From Bacillota bacterium (lineage in GTDB: Bacteria > Bacillota > Clostridia > DSM-8532), in NCBI GenBank assembly GCA_023440865.1, contig JAEXRM010000020.1, forward strand, positions 1-49,048: 49,048 bases of DNA, given 5' to 3'. Below the pieces are notes generated by a model. It did not search any database, had not been told where the DNA came from, and saw only the letters and a list, made by a program, of their open reading frames with translations. The position numbers and the translations under genes were made by a program. Shown piece by piece: positions 8,506 through 17,144 of this stretch (position 1 is the stretch's first letter; each line of letters opens with the position of its first letter).

Positions 8506-9855
8506 ATGGGCAGACTATTTGGAACGGATGGCGTCCGTGGTGTGGCGAATACGGAACTGACAGCGGAACTCGCGTTCCAGCTCGGCCGGGCGGGGGCGCA
8601 CGTGCTTGCGGGCGAGACGCACCATGTCCCGCGCATTCTGGTCGGCAAGGACACGCGCCGTTCCTGTGACATGCTGGAGGCCGCGCTTGTGGCGGGCATC
8701 TGCTCCACGGGAGCCGATGCGGTGCTGGCCGGGGTAGTGCCCACACCGGCAGTCGCCTGGATGCTGCGCGCCGGCGGCTACGATGCGGGCGTCGTGATCT
8801 CGGCGTCGCACAATCCGGCGGAATTCAACGGCATCAAGTTTTTCAACGGCGACGGCTACAAGCTCCCCGACGCGCTGGAGGCATACATCGAGAGCATCCT
8901 GCTCGACGCGCAGCAGGAGATACCCCATCCAACAGGGTCCAAGATCGGTCGCGTCATCCGGCTCGATGATGCGGCGGACCGATATGCCGCTTTTGCCGCC
9001 GGCACCATCCGGGGCGATCTGGCCGGCCTGCGCGTCGCAATCGACTGCGCCAACGGCGCGGCCCACCGTGTTGCCCCCAAGGCCCTGCGCGACCTCGGCG
9101 CCGAGGTGCTTGTGCTCAACGATGCGCCGGATGGCATGAACATCAACGCAGGCTGCGGGTCCACCCACATGGGGGATGTCGCCGCCTTTGTCAAGGCGCA
9201 CGGCTGCCAGATGGGCCTTGCCTTCGATGGCGACGCCGACCGCGTGCTGGCCGTGGATGAGCATGGCGAACTGGTCGACGGGGACCGCATCATGGCGATC
9301 ATCGCCCTGGCGCTCAGGGCACAGGGAAAACTCGCCCATGACACCATCGTCGCGACCGTCATGAGCAACCTGGGCCTCGATGTCATGGCGAAGGCGCACG
9401 GGCTTCACATTGAGAAGACAAAGGTCGGCGACCGGTATGTGCTGGAGAAGATGATTGCCGATGACCATGTCATCGGCGGGGAGCAGTCCGGCCATATCAT
9501 CCTGCGCATGTTCAACACCACGGGTGACGGCCTGGTGACGGGCATCCAGCTGCTCAAGGCGGTCAAGGATGCAGGCAGGCCCCTTTCCGAACTGGCCGCG
9601 GTCATGCAGGTGTTCCCGCAGGTTTTGAAGAATGCCCGCGTGAGCAATGCGAAGAAGCACCACTACCTCGATGACAAGGTCATCGCCGCTAAATGCCGCG
9701 AGCTGGAGGAGACGTTCCACGGCGAGGGACGCGTGCTCATCCGCCCTTCCGGTACGGAGCCGCTGGTGCGCGTCATGATCGAGGGACGCGACCAGGACTT
9801 CATCACCGCCAAGGCGGCCGAACTGGCGGCATTGATCGAGGCCCGGCTGGGTTGA
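8506..9855 (+). CDS. glmM: Phosphoglucosamine mutase
   Basis: It converts glucosamine-6-phosphate to glucosamine-1-phosphate on the way to UDP-GlcNAc for peptidoglycan. The 449 residues match the family. It starts MGRLFGTDGVRGVAN; the phosphorylated active-site serine is Ser101 in SASHNPAEFNGIKFF; the metal-binding loop is AFDGDADR (Asp241, 243, 245); EQSGHII provides the sugar-binding loop and RPSGTEPLVRVM near the C-terminus binds the phosphate. TTGGAGG at 8493-8499 is the ribosome binding site. Its own promoter precedes it, and glmS, which makes its substrate, follows 837 bases downstream under ribozyme control. Confidence 0.97.
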   Translation: MGRLFGTDGVRGVANTELTAELAFQLGRAGAHVLAGETHHVPRILVGKDTRRSCDMLEAALVAGICSTGADAVLAGVVPTPAVAWMLRAGGYDAGVVISASHNPAEFNGIKFFNGDGYKLPDALEAYIESILLDAQQEIPHPTGSKIGRVIRLDDAADRYAAFAAGTIRGDLAGLRVAIDCANGAAHRVAPKALRDLGAEVLVLNDAPDGMNINAGCGSTHMGDVAAFVKAHGCQMGLAFDGDADRVLAVDEHGELVDGDRIMAIIALALRAQGKLAHDTIVATVMSNLGLDVMAKAHGLHIEKTKVGDRYVLEKMIADDHVIGGEQSGHIILRMFNTTGDGLVTGIQLLKAVKDAGRPLSELAAVMQVFPQVLKNARVSNAKKHHYLDDKVIAAKCRELEETFHGEGRVLIRPSGTEPLVRVMIEGRDQDFITAKAAELAALIEARLG

Positions 9856-9955
9856 GGCCGCTTGACGGCCGGGAACAAGCAAAACGTGACGGAGAACCGC
9901 CGACAATCCTTCGGGAACTGTCCTGCCGCTTGGTGGCACATTCGGATGCATATGG

Positions 9956-9987
9956 GGGCGGCGCTTTCTTGCAAGGATGCGCCGCCC
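9956..9987 (+). terminator. Possible glmM terminator hairpin overlapping the glmS promoter
   Basis: GGGCGGCGC (9956-9964) and GCGCCGCCC (9979-9987) form a perfect 9-base inverted repeat with a 14-base loop, 100 bases after glmM. It is not followed by a real T run (only TGTTGTAT), so termination would be weak. The loop holds the -35 box of the putative glmS promoter. Confidence 0.45.
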
Positions 9988-9998
9988 TGTTGTATGAT
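9969..9998 (+). promoter_or_regulatory. Sigma-A-like promoter for the glmS ribozyme leader
   Basis: TTGCAA (9969-9974) and TATGAT (9993-9998) are 18 bases apart. Transcription would start near 10005, about 90 bases before the ribozyme cleavage site. Confidence 0.55.
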
Positions 9999-10089
9999 GG
10001 GTGTACCGGGCGCTATCAGGTCGAATCGGCCTGCCGCCGCCCGCCATGCGGATGCACCGTCGGGAAGGGAGGACCGGGCACGCGACGGA

Positions 10090-10240
10090 TGAAAAGCGCC
10101 AGCGCCCCCAGGCACGAAAAGCCGGGAGCGGACGAGGAGAGGGAGGCTATCGAAGCTTCGGCGGAAACCCTCCGGTGTTCCACCATCGTGAAGGCACGAC
10201 AAAACCAGGCGGCAACGCCTGGCACAGACCGTGCGGCAAG
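10090..10240 (+). ncRNA. glmS ribozyme: glmS ribozyme (glucosamine-6-phosphate-activated self-cleaving riboswitch)
   Basis: The sequence matches the glmS ribozyme core in order: a cleavage site A/GCGCC (A at 10095, G at 10096), a P1-like stem CGCCCCCAGGC with GCCGGGAGCG, then GACGAGG (10131-10137), AGAGGG with CCCTCC closing around TATCGA and TTCGGCGGAAA, and a final stem GCACG (10194-10198) with CGTGC (10230-10234) that encloses ACAAAACCAGGC, GCCTGG and CACAGAC, as in known members. In the family, glucosamine-6-phosphate acts as cofactor for cleavage, the product with a 5'-hydroxyl is degraded, and GlmS falls when its product is plentiful. It lies upstream of glmS but more than 450 bases from the start codon. 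Confidence 0.95.
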
Positions 10241-10692
10241 TGGCTCTGCATGAATCCCATTGAACAGTTGCATACAGGACCAATCGGACATGCCGGCTTC
10301 GACTTGAAGTTTTTTTGTGCAACCGGTTGGTCGTGCGCCCTGCCTGAAGTGGGTAGGGCCGATGTGTCGCGGCGTCAGCCGGCGGACGCTCCGGATGTGC
10401 CTGGAAGAGAGCAGCCTGCTGTGTGGATTTCCGGGATATGGCCAAACCGGCCATTCGTATCGGAACGAGAGCAGATGCTTCTCCGGCGCAGGGCTTCAGG
10501 CTCTGTGCCCCACGGGCCGGAGCGCCTGTTTCCGCGTGATGCCCCGATGGGACCCCGGCATGCGTGCGCATGGCCGTCGCCTTTCTCCTGCCATGTGTGG
10601 GCAGCACGGATGACTTGATGGCATGCCGTTCCGCACTGGCAGTATGGGATGCGCGCCAGGTACGGCCGGGAGCATGATGGAGGAGATACCGC
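10241..10692 (+). other. Long untranslated region between the glmS ribozyme and glmS
   Basis: This stretch of 452 bases holds no convincing gene. It has a T7 run (10310-10316) preceded by a small CTTC/GAAG hairpin (10297-10309), which could be a weak terminator or attenuator, and the glmS ribosome binding site (ATGGAGGA, 10676-10683). Open frames across it lack ribosome binding sites and look like chance GC-rich frames. Confidence 0.5.
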
Positions 10693-12519
10693 ATGTGTGG
10701 CATAGTTGGATACATTGGCCGGAAGAACGCGGCGCAGGTGTTGGTGAACGGGCTTCGAAAGCTGGAATACCGCGGGTATGACTCCGCCGGCATTTCCGTC
10801 TTCTGTGGACCGGAGCTGCAGGTCATCAAGACCCGGGGACGACTCAGCGCGCTGGAGTCGAAGCTGGAGGGCTGCCTCCTCGACAGCACGGTCGGCGTGG
10901 GGCATACCCGCTGGGCGACGCATGGCGAGCCCAACGACGTGAACTCCCATCCCCACCTGAGCCAGAGTGGCCGCATCTCGGTGGTGCACAACGGCATCAT
11001 CGAGAACTACGGCATGATCAAGGCGTTCCTGCAGGAGCACGGCTTCGTGTTCCGCTCGGAGACGGACACGGAGGTCATCGCCCATCTCATCGAGTTCCAT
11101 TACCGCGGTGACCTCATGGCCGCCCTGCTGACCACCCTCAACGAGCTCGAGGGCGCCTATGCGCTGGGCGTGATGTGCGTGGACAATCCGGACGAGTTCC
11201 TTGCCGCCCGCAAGGACAGCCCGCTGATCGTCGGCCTTGGCGAAGGGGAGAACTTCATCGCCTCGGACATTCCCGCCATCCTCGAGCACACGCGCGAGAT
11301 CCTGATCGTGGAGGACCGCGAGGTCGTCCGCATCACGCGCGATCAGGCCGAGCTGTTCGACCTGCTGGGGGAACCGGTTTCCCGCAAGCCGTTCCATGTC
11401 GACTGGGATGTGGAGTCCGCCGAAAAGGGCGGGTATGAGCATTTCATGATGAAGGAGATCTGTGAGGAGCCGGCAACGGTGCGGGCCACGCTCGGCCCCC
11501 GGCTGCGGGCCGGCCGCATCGAACTGGGGCTGGATGCGCTTTCGGACGAGTACCTGGCCACCGTGCGGCGCATCCACATCATCGCCTGCGGCACCGCATA
11601 CCACGCGGGCATGGTCGGCAAGTACGCCATCGAGCGACTGGCGCGCATCCCCGTGGAAATCGAGGTGGCGTCCGAATTCCGCTACCGCGATCCGATCGTG
11701 GATGAAACGCATCTGGCCATCGTGGTCAGCCAGTCCGGTGAAACCCTCGACACGCTGATGGCGGCCCGCGAAGCCAAGCGGCGCGGTGCGAGGGTGCTGG
11801 CCGTGGTGAACGTGGTGGGCAGCTCCATCGCCCGCGAGGCCGACGCCGTGCTGTACACCTGGGCGGGGCCGGAAATCGCGGTCGCTTCCACAAAGGCCTA
11901 CAACACCCAGCTTTCGGCGCTGTACCTGGTGGCCTGCGACCTGGCGCACCGGTTGGGCCGCATGACGGACGAGGCGGTTGCCGAGGCGGTCGCCTCACTG
12001 GGCGGCATGGCGGATGTCCTCGAAACTGTGATCGCCCGCAAGGAATCGATCCAGCGGTTCGCGGCCGAGCACTACAACGCGCAGAGCGTCTTCTACATCG
12101 GCCGTGGCCTCGACTACGCGCTGAGCATGGAGGGGTCGCTCAAGCTCAAGGAAATCTCCTACATCCATTCGGAGGCGTATGCCGGCGGCGAACTCAAGCA
12201 CGGCACCATCGCCCTGATCGAGAAGGGGACCCTGGTTGTCTGCCCGGTCACCCAGGAGGCCCTGCTCGAGAAAATGATCGGCAACATCCGCGAGGTCAAG
12301 GCGCGCGGCGCGGTCGTGATGGCCGTGACGCTCGAACGGATGGAACCGGCTGTTGCCGCCGTGGCCGACACCGTCATCACCATTCCGGACGTGGATCCCG
12401 CGTTCGCGCCGATTGTGGCGGTCACGCCGCTGCAGCTGTTCGCCTACTATGTGTCCGTCATGCGGGGCAACGATGTGGACAAGCCCCGAAACCTCGCCAA
12501 GAGCGTCACGGTGGAGTAG
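10693..12519 (+). CDS. glmS: Glutamine--fructose-6-phosphate aminotransferase (isomerizing)
   Basis: It makes glucosamine-6-phosphate from fructose-6-phosphate and glutamine, the committed step to UDP-GlcNAc. The 608 residues are the usual length. The N-terminal class II glutaminase starts MCGIVGYIG, with Cys2 as the nucleophile after removal of Met1; HTRWATHGEPND and the SETDTEVIAHLI region follow. Two SIS sugar-isomerase domains follow, with IACGTAYHAG, SQSGETLDTL and ASTKAYNTQ, and the C-terminus DKPRNLAKSVTVE is the standard family ending. Expression is very likely controlled by the upstream ribozyme. A strong terminator follows at 12541-12594. Confidence 0.98.
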   Translation: MCGIVGYIGRKNAAQVLVNGLRKLEYRGYDSAGISVFCGPELQVIKTRGRLSALESKLEGCLLDSTVGVGHTRWATHGEPNDVNSHPHLSQSGRISVVHNGIIENYGMIKAFLQEHGFVFRSETDTEVIAHLIEFHYRGDLMAALLTTLNELEGAYALGVMCVDNPDEFLAARKDSPLIVGLGEGENFIASDIPAILEHTREILIVEDREVVRITRDQAELFDLLGEPVSRKPFHVDWDVESAEKGGYEHFMMKEICEEPATVRATLGPRLRAGRIELGLDALSDEYLATVRRIHIIACGTAYHAGMVGKYAIERLARIPVEIEVASEFRYRDPIVDETHLAIVVSQSGETLDTLMAAREAKRRGARVLAVVNVVGSSIAREADAVLYTWAGPEIAVASTKAYNTQLSALYLVACDLAHRLGRMTDEAVAEAVASLGGMADVLETVIARKESIQRFAAEHYNAQSVFYIGRGLDYALSMEGSLKLKEISYIHSEAYAGGELKHGTIALIEKGTLVVCPVTQEALLEKMIGNIREVKARGAVVMAVTLERMEPAVAAVADTVITIPDVDPAFAPIVAVTPLQLFAYYVSVMRGNDVDKPRNLAKSVTVE

Positions 12520-12540
12520 TCGGACATCGTGGGAGTAGGA

Positions 12541-12594
12541 GGGAAAAGGACGGAAGGGCCGGCCATGCGCGCCTCGGTCATCCGTCCTTTTCCC
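12541..12594. terminator. Terminator after glmS, possibly bidirectional
   Basis: A perfect 14-base inverted repeat (GGGAAAAGGACGGA at 12541-12554, TCCGTCCTTTTCCC at 12581-12594) starts 22 bases after the glmS stop. The T-rich arm gives a U-rich 3' side. It also lies downstream of the minus-strand gene ending at 12785 and may serve both. The following 190 bases to 12784 hold nothing I recognise. Confidence 0.75.
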
Positions 12595-12784
12595 ATAGGT
12601 TCATGCTGGTGACCCCATGGCGTGATCCCGATGGCAGGACAGACCTCCATGCATCCCGCGGGAGGCACAAATCCACCTGCAAAAGCGCATCAAGGTTCGA
12701 TTCATTCCATCGCTGCTCCGTGCATTGACAGGATAGACCGCACATGGATTCTCCGGAATGCACCATCACATTCCTGCAAGTGCG

Positions 12785-13609
12785 TCAGAAATCCAGGATC
12801 GCCTGCAAGGTGATCCTGGCGTTCCGCAGCCACGCAAGCGCCTCTTCCGGCCCGTCCGACGGGATCGGAGCGGGTTCCGGCTGGACGGGACCGGTGAACG
12901 GAAACGGCCGCACCGCCTCCAGGGACCAGACGCCCTGATACCCGGCGGCCCGAATCTGGTCGATCCGACGGCGCCAGTCGATGGTGCCGGTGCCCGGAAG
13001 TCCGTGCCGGTCCTGCGTGCCGTCGTTGTCATGCAGGTGCAGACAGGCGAGGCGATGCCCATGCCGTTCGAGCAGGGAGCCGGCTGGGTGCCCGAAGATG
13101 TGGTCGTGGCCGGAATCGTAGCAGAATGCGAGATGCGTTTCGTCGTCCCCGGCGAACAAGTCGTCCAGCGTGCGGGTGACATGCAGGTTCTCCAGGGCCA
13201 GCACCGTTCCGTTCCGGCCGGCAAGGTCCGCCAACCGGCGGATCCGTTCCCGGCCGATCGGACGGGTGGGCGGCGGTTGCGGTCCGTCATTCGGATGCAG
13301 CACGGCGGCCGGGATGCGGTGCATGCCGCACCGTTCCACCAGGTCCGCCAGCTGCCGATACAGCGCATCGGCCCGCAGGGAGTCCTCCCAGAGCCAGTTG
13401 CTGTCCGCATACGGCAGATGGGCGCTGTCGATGGACAGATCATTTCGATGGGCCAGCTCCGGATGTGATTCAAGAAGGCCATCTGTCTCTTCGAACTCGT
13501 GCCCCCACCAGAGAGACACATGGGTGAATCCTGCCTCGCGAATGAGGTGAAGCCGCTGCCCCAGCGGCAACACATACCCGAACCAGGCGAAGATGCCGAT
13601 CGGATCCAT
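12785..13609 (-). CDS. Sugar phosphate isomerase/epimerase-like TIM-barrel protein
   Basis: This 274-residue protein resembles the xylose isomerase-like TIM barrel family (AP endonuclease 2 superfamily), whose members isomerise or epimerise sugars or cleave related substrates with divalent metals. Possible metal ligands are Glu in LALENLHVTR, Asp/His in YDSGHDHIF, His/Asp in CLHLHDNDG and Glu in WSLEAVRPF. The start at 13609 has AGGAAGGGGG just upstream on the minus strand. It lies 61 bases downstream of the SNF2 helicase gene and is probably co-transcribed. The substrate is unknown. A role in DNA repair like endonuclease IV is conceivable beside a helicase, but the sequence looks more like the sugar branch. 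Confidence 0.8.
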   Translation of the reverse strand: MDPIGIFAWFGYVLPLGQRLHLIREAGFTHVSLWWGHEFEETDGLLESHPELAHRNDLSIDSAHLPYADSNWLWEDSLRADALYRQLADLVERCGMHRIPAAVLHPNDGPQPPPTRPIGRERIRRLADLAGRNGTVLALENLHVTRTLDDLFAGDDETHLAFCYDSGHDHIFGHPAGSLLERHGHRLACLHLHDNDGTQDRHGLPGTGTIDWRRRIDQIRAAGYQGVWSLEAVRPFPFTGPVQPEPAPIPSDGPEEALAWLRNARITLQAILDF

Positions 13610-13670
13610 CGTTGCGTGCCCCCTTCCTGCAGCCGGTTGCCGAGATCCTGATGCCGCGGCCTCAGACCAC

Positions 13671-16600
13671 CTACTCGTCGAACAGCGCCCGGATCTCCTC
13701 CATCGACAGGGCGTCGAGGAAAGTGCCGCCCGGCTTGACGAGCTGGTCGACCAGGCTGCGCTTGCGTTCCTGCAGCTTGAGGATCTTCTCCTCGATGGAG
13801 TTGCGTGTTACCAGCCGGATCACCTGCACGGTGCTTTGCTGTCCCATCCGGTGCGCCCGGTCGGTGGCCTGGTCCTCGACAGCCGGATTCCACCAGGGAT
13901 CATAATGGATGACCGTATCGGCACCGGTCAGGTTCAACCCCGTGCCGCCGGCCCGCAGGGAGACCAGGAACACACGGCCCTTGCCGGCATTGAAGGCGTT
14001 CACCAGATCAAGACGGCGGTCGACGGGTGTCCTGCCGTCCAATCGCATGCGGTCCACACCGCGTTCGGCAAGCACGGCGTCGATGCGGTCGAGCATGCTG
14101 GTGAACTGCGAGAACAGCAGCACGCGGTGGCCGCCACCGAGCGCATCATCAAGCACCTCGGTCAGCAGGTCGAGCTTGCCGCTGCCCGCGCCGCAGCCGG
14201 GTTCGACCAGCTCCGGATCGCAGCAGATCTGCCGCAGCCGGGTCAGCAGCGCAAAGATGCGCATGCGTCCCTGGGACCGCGGCTCCGCGCCCGATGCCTC
14301 CTCGAAGGCCTTTCGGGCCATGCGCAGGAACGTGGTGTACAGGTGCCGCTGCTCGCGGGTCATGTCGCACAGCGAGAGCGTGTCGATTTTTTCCGGCAGC
14401 TCGGGCAGCACGTCCTGCTTGACACGGCGCAGGATGAACGGGCGCACCAGCCGGGCGAGGGTGTGCAACGCCTCCTGGTCGCCATTCTTGAGAATGGGGA
14501 ACTCATATCGCGCCTGGAACTGGCGGTGCGTGTGCAGGCAGCCCGGCATCAGGAAGTCGAAGACGGACCACAGCTCGGTCGGCGCGTTCTCCATGGGCGT
14601 GCCGGTGACCGCGAAGCGGTGGACGGCGTGGATGCCCTTGACTGCCCGGGCGTTCGCCGTCTCCGGGTTCTTCACGTGCTGCGCCTCGTCGAGGATGCAG
14701 GCGGAGAAACGGAAGTGCCGCAGCTCGCCGATATCGCGCCGCAGCAGCGGGTAGGAGGTGACAACGGCATCCGCCTCCGGCAGTGCATGCCGCCCGGCTT
14801 CACGTTCCTGGCGGGTGCCATCCATGACCACGACCGTGAGCTCCGGAGCAAACTTCTGGCATTCCGCCTTCCAGTTGAGCAACAGGGAGGAGGGCGCGAC
14901 GATGAGCGCCGGCATGCCGGCCAGTTCGGGCTGCGCGCGCAGCGTATGCAGCAGGGCGATGACCTGTACTGTCTTTCCAAGCCCCATGTCATCGGCCAGG
15001 ATGCCGCCGAAACCGAAGCGGGCAAGCGTCGCCAGCCAGCGCCATCCGGTCTTCTGGTAGTCGCGCAGCACGCCCGCGAGTTTGTCAGGCAGCGCGGGCG
15101 GCGCCACACCGCGCGATGGATCGGACAACTGGCGGACCTGCGCGTCAAGTGTCCGGTCCAGCTCGACATGGCCCGGAACGGTTGCATGAGCGTGCGATGC
15201 CCCCTGTTCCGGTGAGGTCCTTCCGTCGCGGCCATGTGCCGGATGCGCCAGTGCCGCGATGGCGGGCAGCCGGTAGGCGGGCATGTCGAGAGTCGGCGGG
15301 TCTCCCGGATGGACATGGACCGCAGGATCGGACAGGATGGCCGCCAGGTCGGGCAGTTTTCCCGATTCCAGACTCAGGAACCGGCCATCGGCCAACCTGT
15401 GGAAGGCCGCGCCGGCGGCGAGTGACTGCACCATCGCGGGAAGCGCCGATTCCGGGATCTCGCCGGGATGCAGGCGCCCCTTGTGCCTGCTTTTTGTCTT
15501 GCGGTCATGCTTCCTGTGATCCGCACCGTGCTTGTCCAGGCGCACCAGGCCGGTCAGCCGGCCGGTCGTTTCTCCCTGCCGAAGCAGGAGGGAGAGTGGC
15601 GCGGGCATGATACGGAATCGTTCCGCGTCCTTGGGCTGCATGGTCACGACCGCGTCCGCCTGCAACACGGGGAGGTCGTCGCGCAGGAACCTGTACTGGA
15701 GTTCGTCCCCGTGCAAGGCGAGCATGCCGTCGACCGGCAGGAAACCCGCATGCCGGAAACGCCCAAGAATGCGGGCTTCCCCGTGGCGGTCGCGCAGCGG
15801 CGACATCTGGGTGGTGTCCTGTGTGAGCAGCGGATCGGCCTCCCACGCGCCATACCGGAACCGGATGCCGGCCGTGATGCTTCGCCCCGACCAGGCAAGC
15901 TCGACCAGCGGTTCCAGCGGCGCCGGACATGCCAGCAGCTCCGCCGCCGGATCGAGACGCACCGTGTGGTGTGCGCGGATCGCCGGCAGCCGCTCGGCCA
16001 CGAAGCGCGAGGCCTCCTCGGTCGTGAGGGCCAGCGTGCTTTTCTTCGCACGGCGCAGGGCGTCCAGCACGGGTACCAGCGCCTCGACGGTCTCGGCATC
16101 CGGCACGATGAACCGGTTCTCGATGCGGAAAGCGGTACAACCCTCATTGAGGAAAACCAACGGCAGATCGCTCTCCAGGTGCAGGTGCAGGCGGGCATCG
16201 AGGTACAGGGCTACCGGAAGGACGCGTTCCACCGCCTTGAGCAGCATGTCCTGCCGGCGTGTCACATCCGTCCACCAGGCGTTGCCCGTTTCGGCGGCCA
16301 TGGGCAGCAGGAGCGGCAGGTCGCGTCCCGAAAGGCGCACGGCACGGGTTTCGGCGAATATGCCGCGGCCTTTTGCGGCGGGTTGTGCCGCGGCACGTTC
16401 GGCAAGCCAGTCGACGAGCCGCTGGCCGGCGGTGGAAAAACGGCTGGGATCGTATTTGCCAGAACCCGCCCGCCACGATGCGAGAAAGGTGGCCGCATCG
16501 AGCACGGGACGCAGGGTGTGTGCGGACGGGCCGATCTCGAGCTCGACACAAACCGGCATGGAAGGGTTCGGCGGCAGGATGACCAGGGTTCGCAGCATCA

Positions 16601-16943
16601 GGGGGCCGGCCGGCATCGTGCCGGGCACATAGCCAGGATAGGCTTCCCGCATCCGCTGGCGTTCGCGCGCCTCGAGCAGGAGGGCGACCTGATGGCGGCA
16701 CAATGCTCCGGAACGGTCGTTTTCATGACAGGAACAGGCGCGCTCGCCCGGCATGCCGGCGGTATCGAGACGGATGCGGACATGCTCTGTCTGCCGGTCG
16801 CGGACATCGGCCTCGAGAACACGGCCGTTCTCGCCCCAATGGAAACGCAGGACGGCCTTGCCCTCGTGGAGGGCCCGGCCGCGCGTGTAGACTGTATCGT
16901 TGCCGGCCAGCGCGTGGATCCGGTTTCGATCGAGCATGAACAT
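13671..16943 (-). CDS. SNF2-family helicase with N-terminal SWIM zinc finger
   Basis: This is a DNA-dependent ATPase of the bacterial SNF2/HepA-like group. I choose the start at 16943 (about 1090 residues) because GGGAGG lies just upstream; a second ATG at 16937 is possible. Near residues 70-90 is a SWIM zinc finger (CSCHENDRSGALCRHQ, pattern CxC...CxH), then a long SNF2-associated region, then the SNF2 ATPase with Walker A in LADDMGLGKT near residue 650 and the DEAQ box in ILDEAQHVKN near 750. The helicase C domain has LLFSQFTSMLDRID, SLRAGGTGLNLTGAD and QATDRAHRMGQQ. The exact role (chromosome maintenance, transcription recycling or defence) is unknown; no restriction or defence genes sit nearby. 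Confidence 0.9.
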   Translation of the reverse strand: MFMLDRNRIHALAGNDTVYTRGRALHEGKAVLRFHWGENGRVLEADVRDRQTEHVRIRLDTAGMPGERACSCHENDRSGALCRHQVALLLEARERQRMREAYPGYVPGTMPAGPLMLRTLVILPPNPSMPVCVELEIGPSAHTLRPVLDAATFLASWRAGSGKYDPSRFSTAGQRLVDWLAERAAAQPAAKGRGIFAETRAVRLSGRDLPLLLPMAAETGNAWWTDVTRRQDMLLKAVERVLPVALYLDARLHLHLESDLPLVFLNEGCTAFRIENRFIVPDAETVEALVPVLDALRRAKKSTLALTTEEASRFVAERLPAIRAHHTVRLDPAAELLACPAPLEPLVELAWSGRSITAGIRFRYGAWEADPLLTQDTTQMSPLRDRHGEARILGRFRHAGFLPVDGMLALHGDELQYRFLRDDLPVLQADAVVTMQPKDAERFRIMPAPLSLLLRQGETTGRLTGLVRLDKHGADHRKHDRKTKSRHKGRLHPGEIPESALPAMVQSLAAGAAFHRLADGRFLSLESGKLPDLAAILSDPAVHVHPGDPPTLDMPAYRLPAIAALAHPAHGRDGRTSPEQGASHAHATVPGHVELDRTLDAQVRQLSDPSRGVAPPALPDKLAGVLRDYQKTGWRWLATLARFGFGGILADDMGLGKTVQVIALLHTLRAQPELAGMPALIVAPSSLLLNWKAECQKFAPELTVVVMDGTRQEREAGRHALPEADAVVTSYPLLRRDIGELRHFRFSACILDEAQHVKNPETANARAVKGIHAVHRFAVTGTPMENAPTELWSVFDFLMPGCLHTHRQFQARYEFPILKNGDQEALHTLARLVRPFILRRVKQDVLPELPEKIDTLSLCDMTREQRHLYTTFLRMARKAFEEASGAEPRSQGRMRIFALLTRLRQICCDPELVEPGCGAGSGKLDLLTEVLDDALGGGHRVLLFSQFTSMLDRIDAVLAERGVDRMRLDGRTPVDRRLDLVNAFNAGKGRVFLVSLRAGGTGLNLTGADTVIHYDPWWNPAVEDQATDRAHRMGQQSTVQVIRLVTRNSIEEKILKLQERKRSLVDQLVKPGGTFLDALSMEEIRALFDE

Positions 16944-17088
16944 GGAACCTCCCGGTCTGGTATCGGCATGACCGCATCGGGGATGCAGCGGCCGGTATCC
17001 TACCATGATATCACATGCGGGAGGAACCGGCACCACCCCATGTCGTCTCCAGTCCGAAAATGCCTTCACGAGCGGATTGTACGGGCAG

Positions 17089-17117
17089 TTGACGGCTTTT
17101 CGCGCAATCAATATACT
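17089..17117 (+). promoter_or_regulatory. Sigma-A promoter of the manA cluster
   Basis: TTGACG (17089-17094) and TATACT (17112-17117) have a 17-base spacer, 28 bases before the manA ATG. The SNF2 gene diverges on the other side. Confidence 0.75.
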
Positions 17118-17144
17118 TGAAAGGAGACAGGGGGGGACAAAGAG

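Noticed and set aside
5568..8744. Very long minus-strand open frame (1058 codons) opposite ilvB, the kinase and the oxidoreductase
   Set aside because: It runs across terminators and promoters of the plus-strand genes and has no recognisable domain.
10001..10618. Coding frames between glmM and glmS
   Set aside because: They cross the glmS ribozyme and have no ribosome binding site.
13593..17120. Plus-strand open frames opposite the SNF2 helicase gene (540 and 550 codons)
   Set aside because: The minus strand encodes all SNF2 motifs in order; the plus frames have no conserved motif or ribosome binding site.
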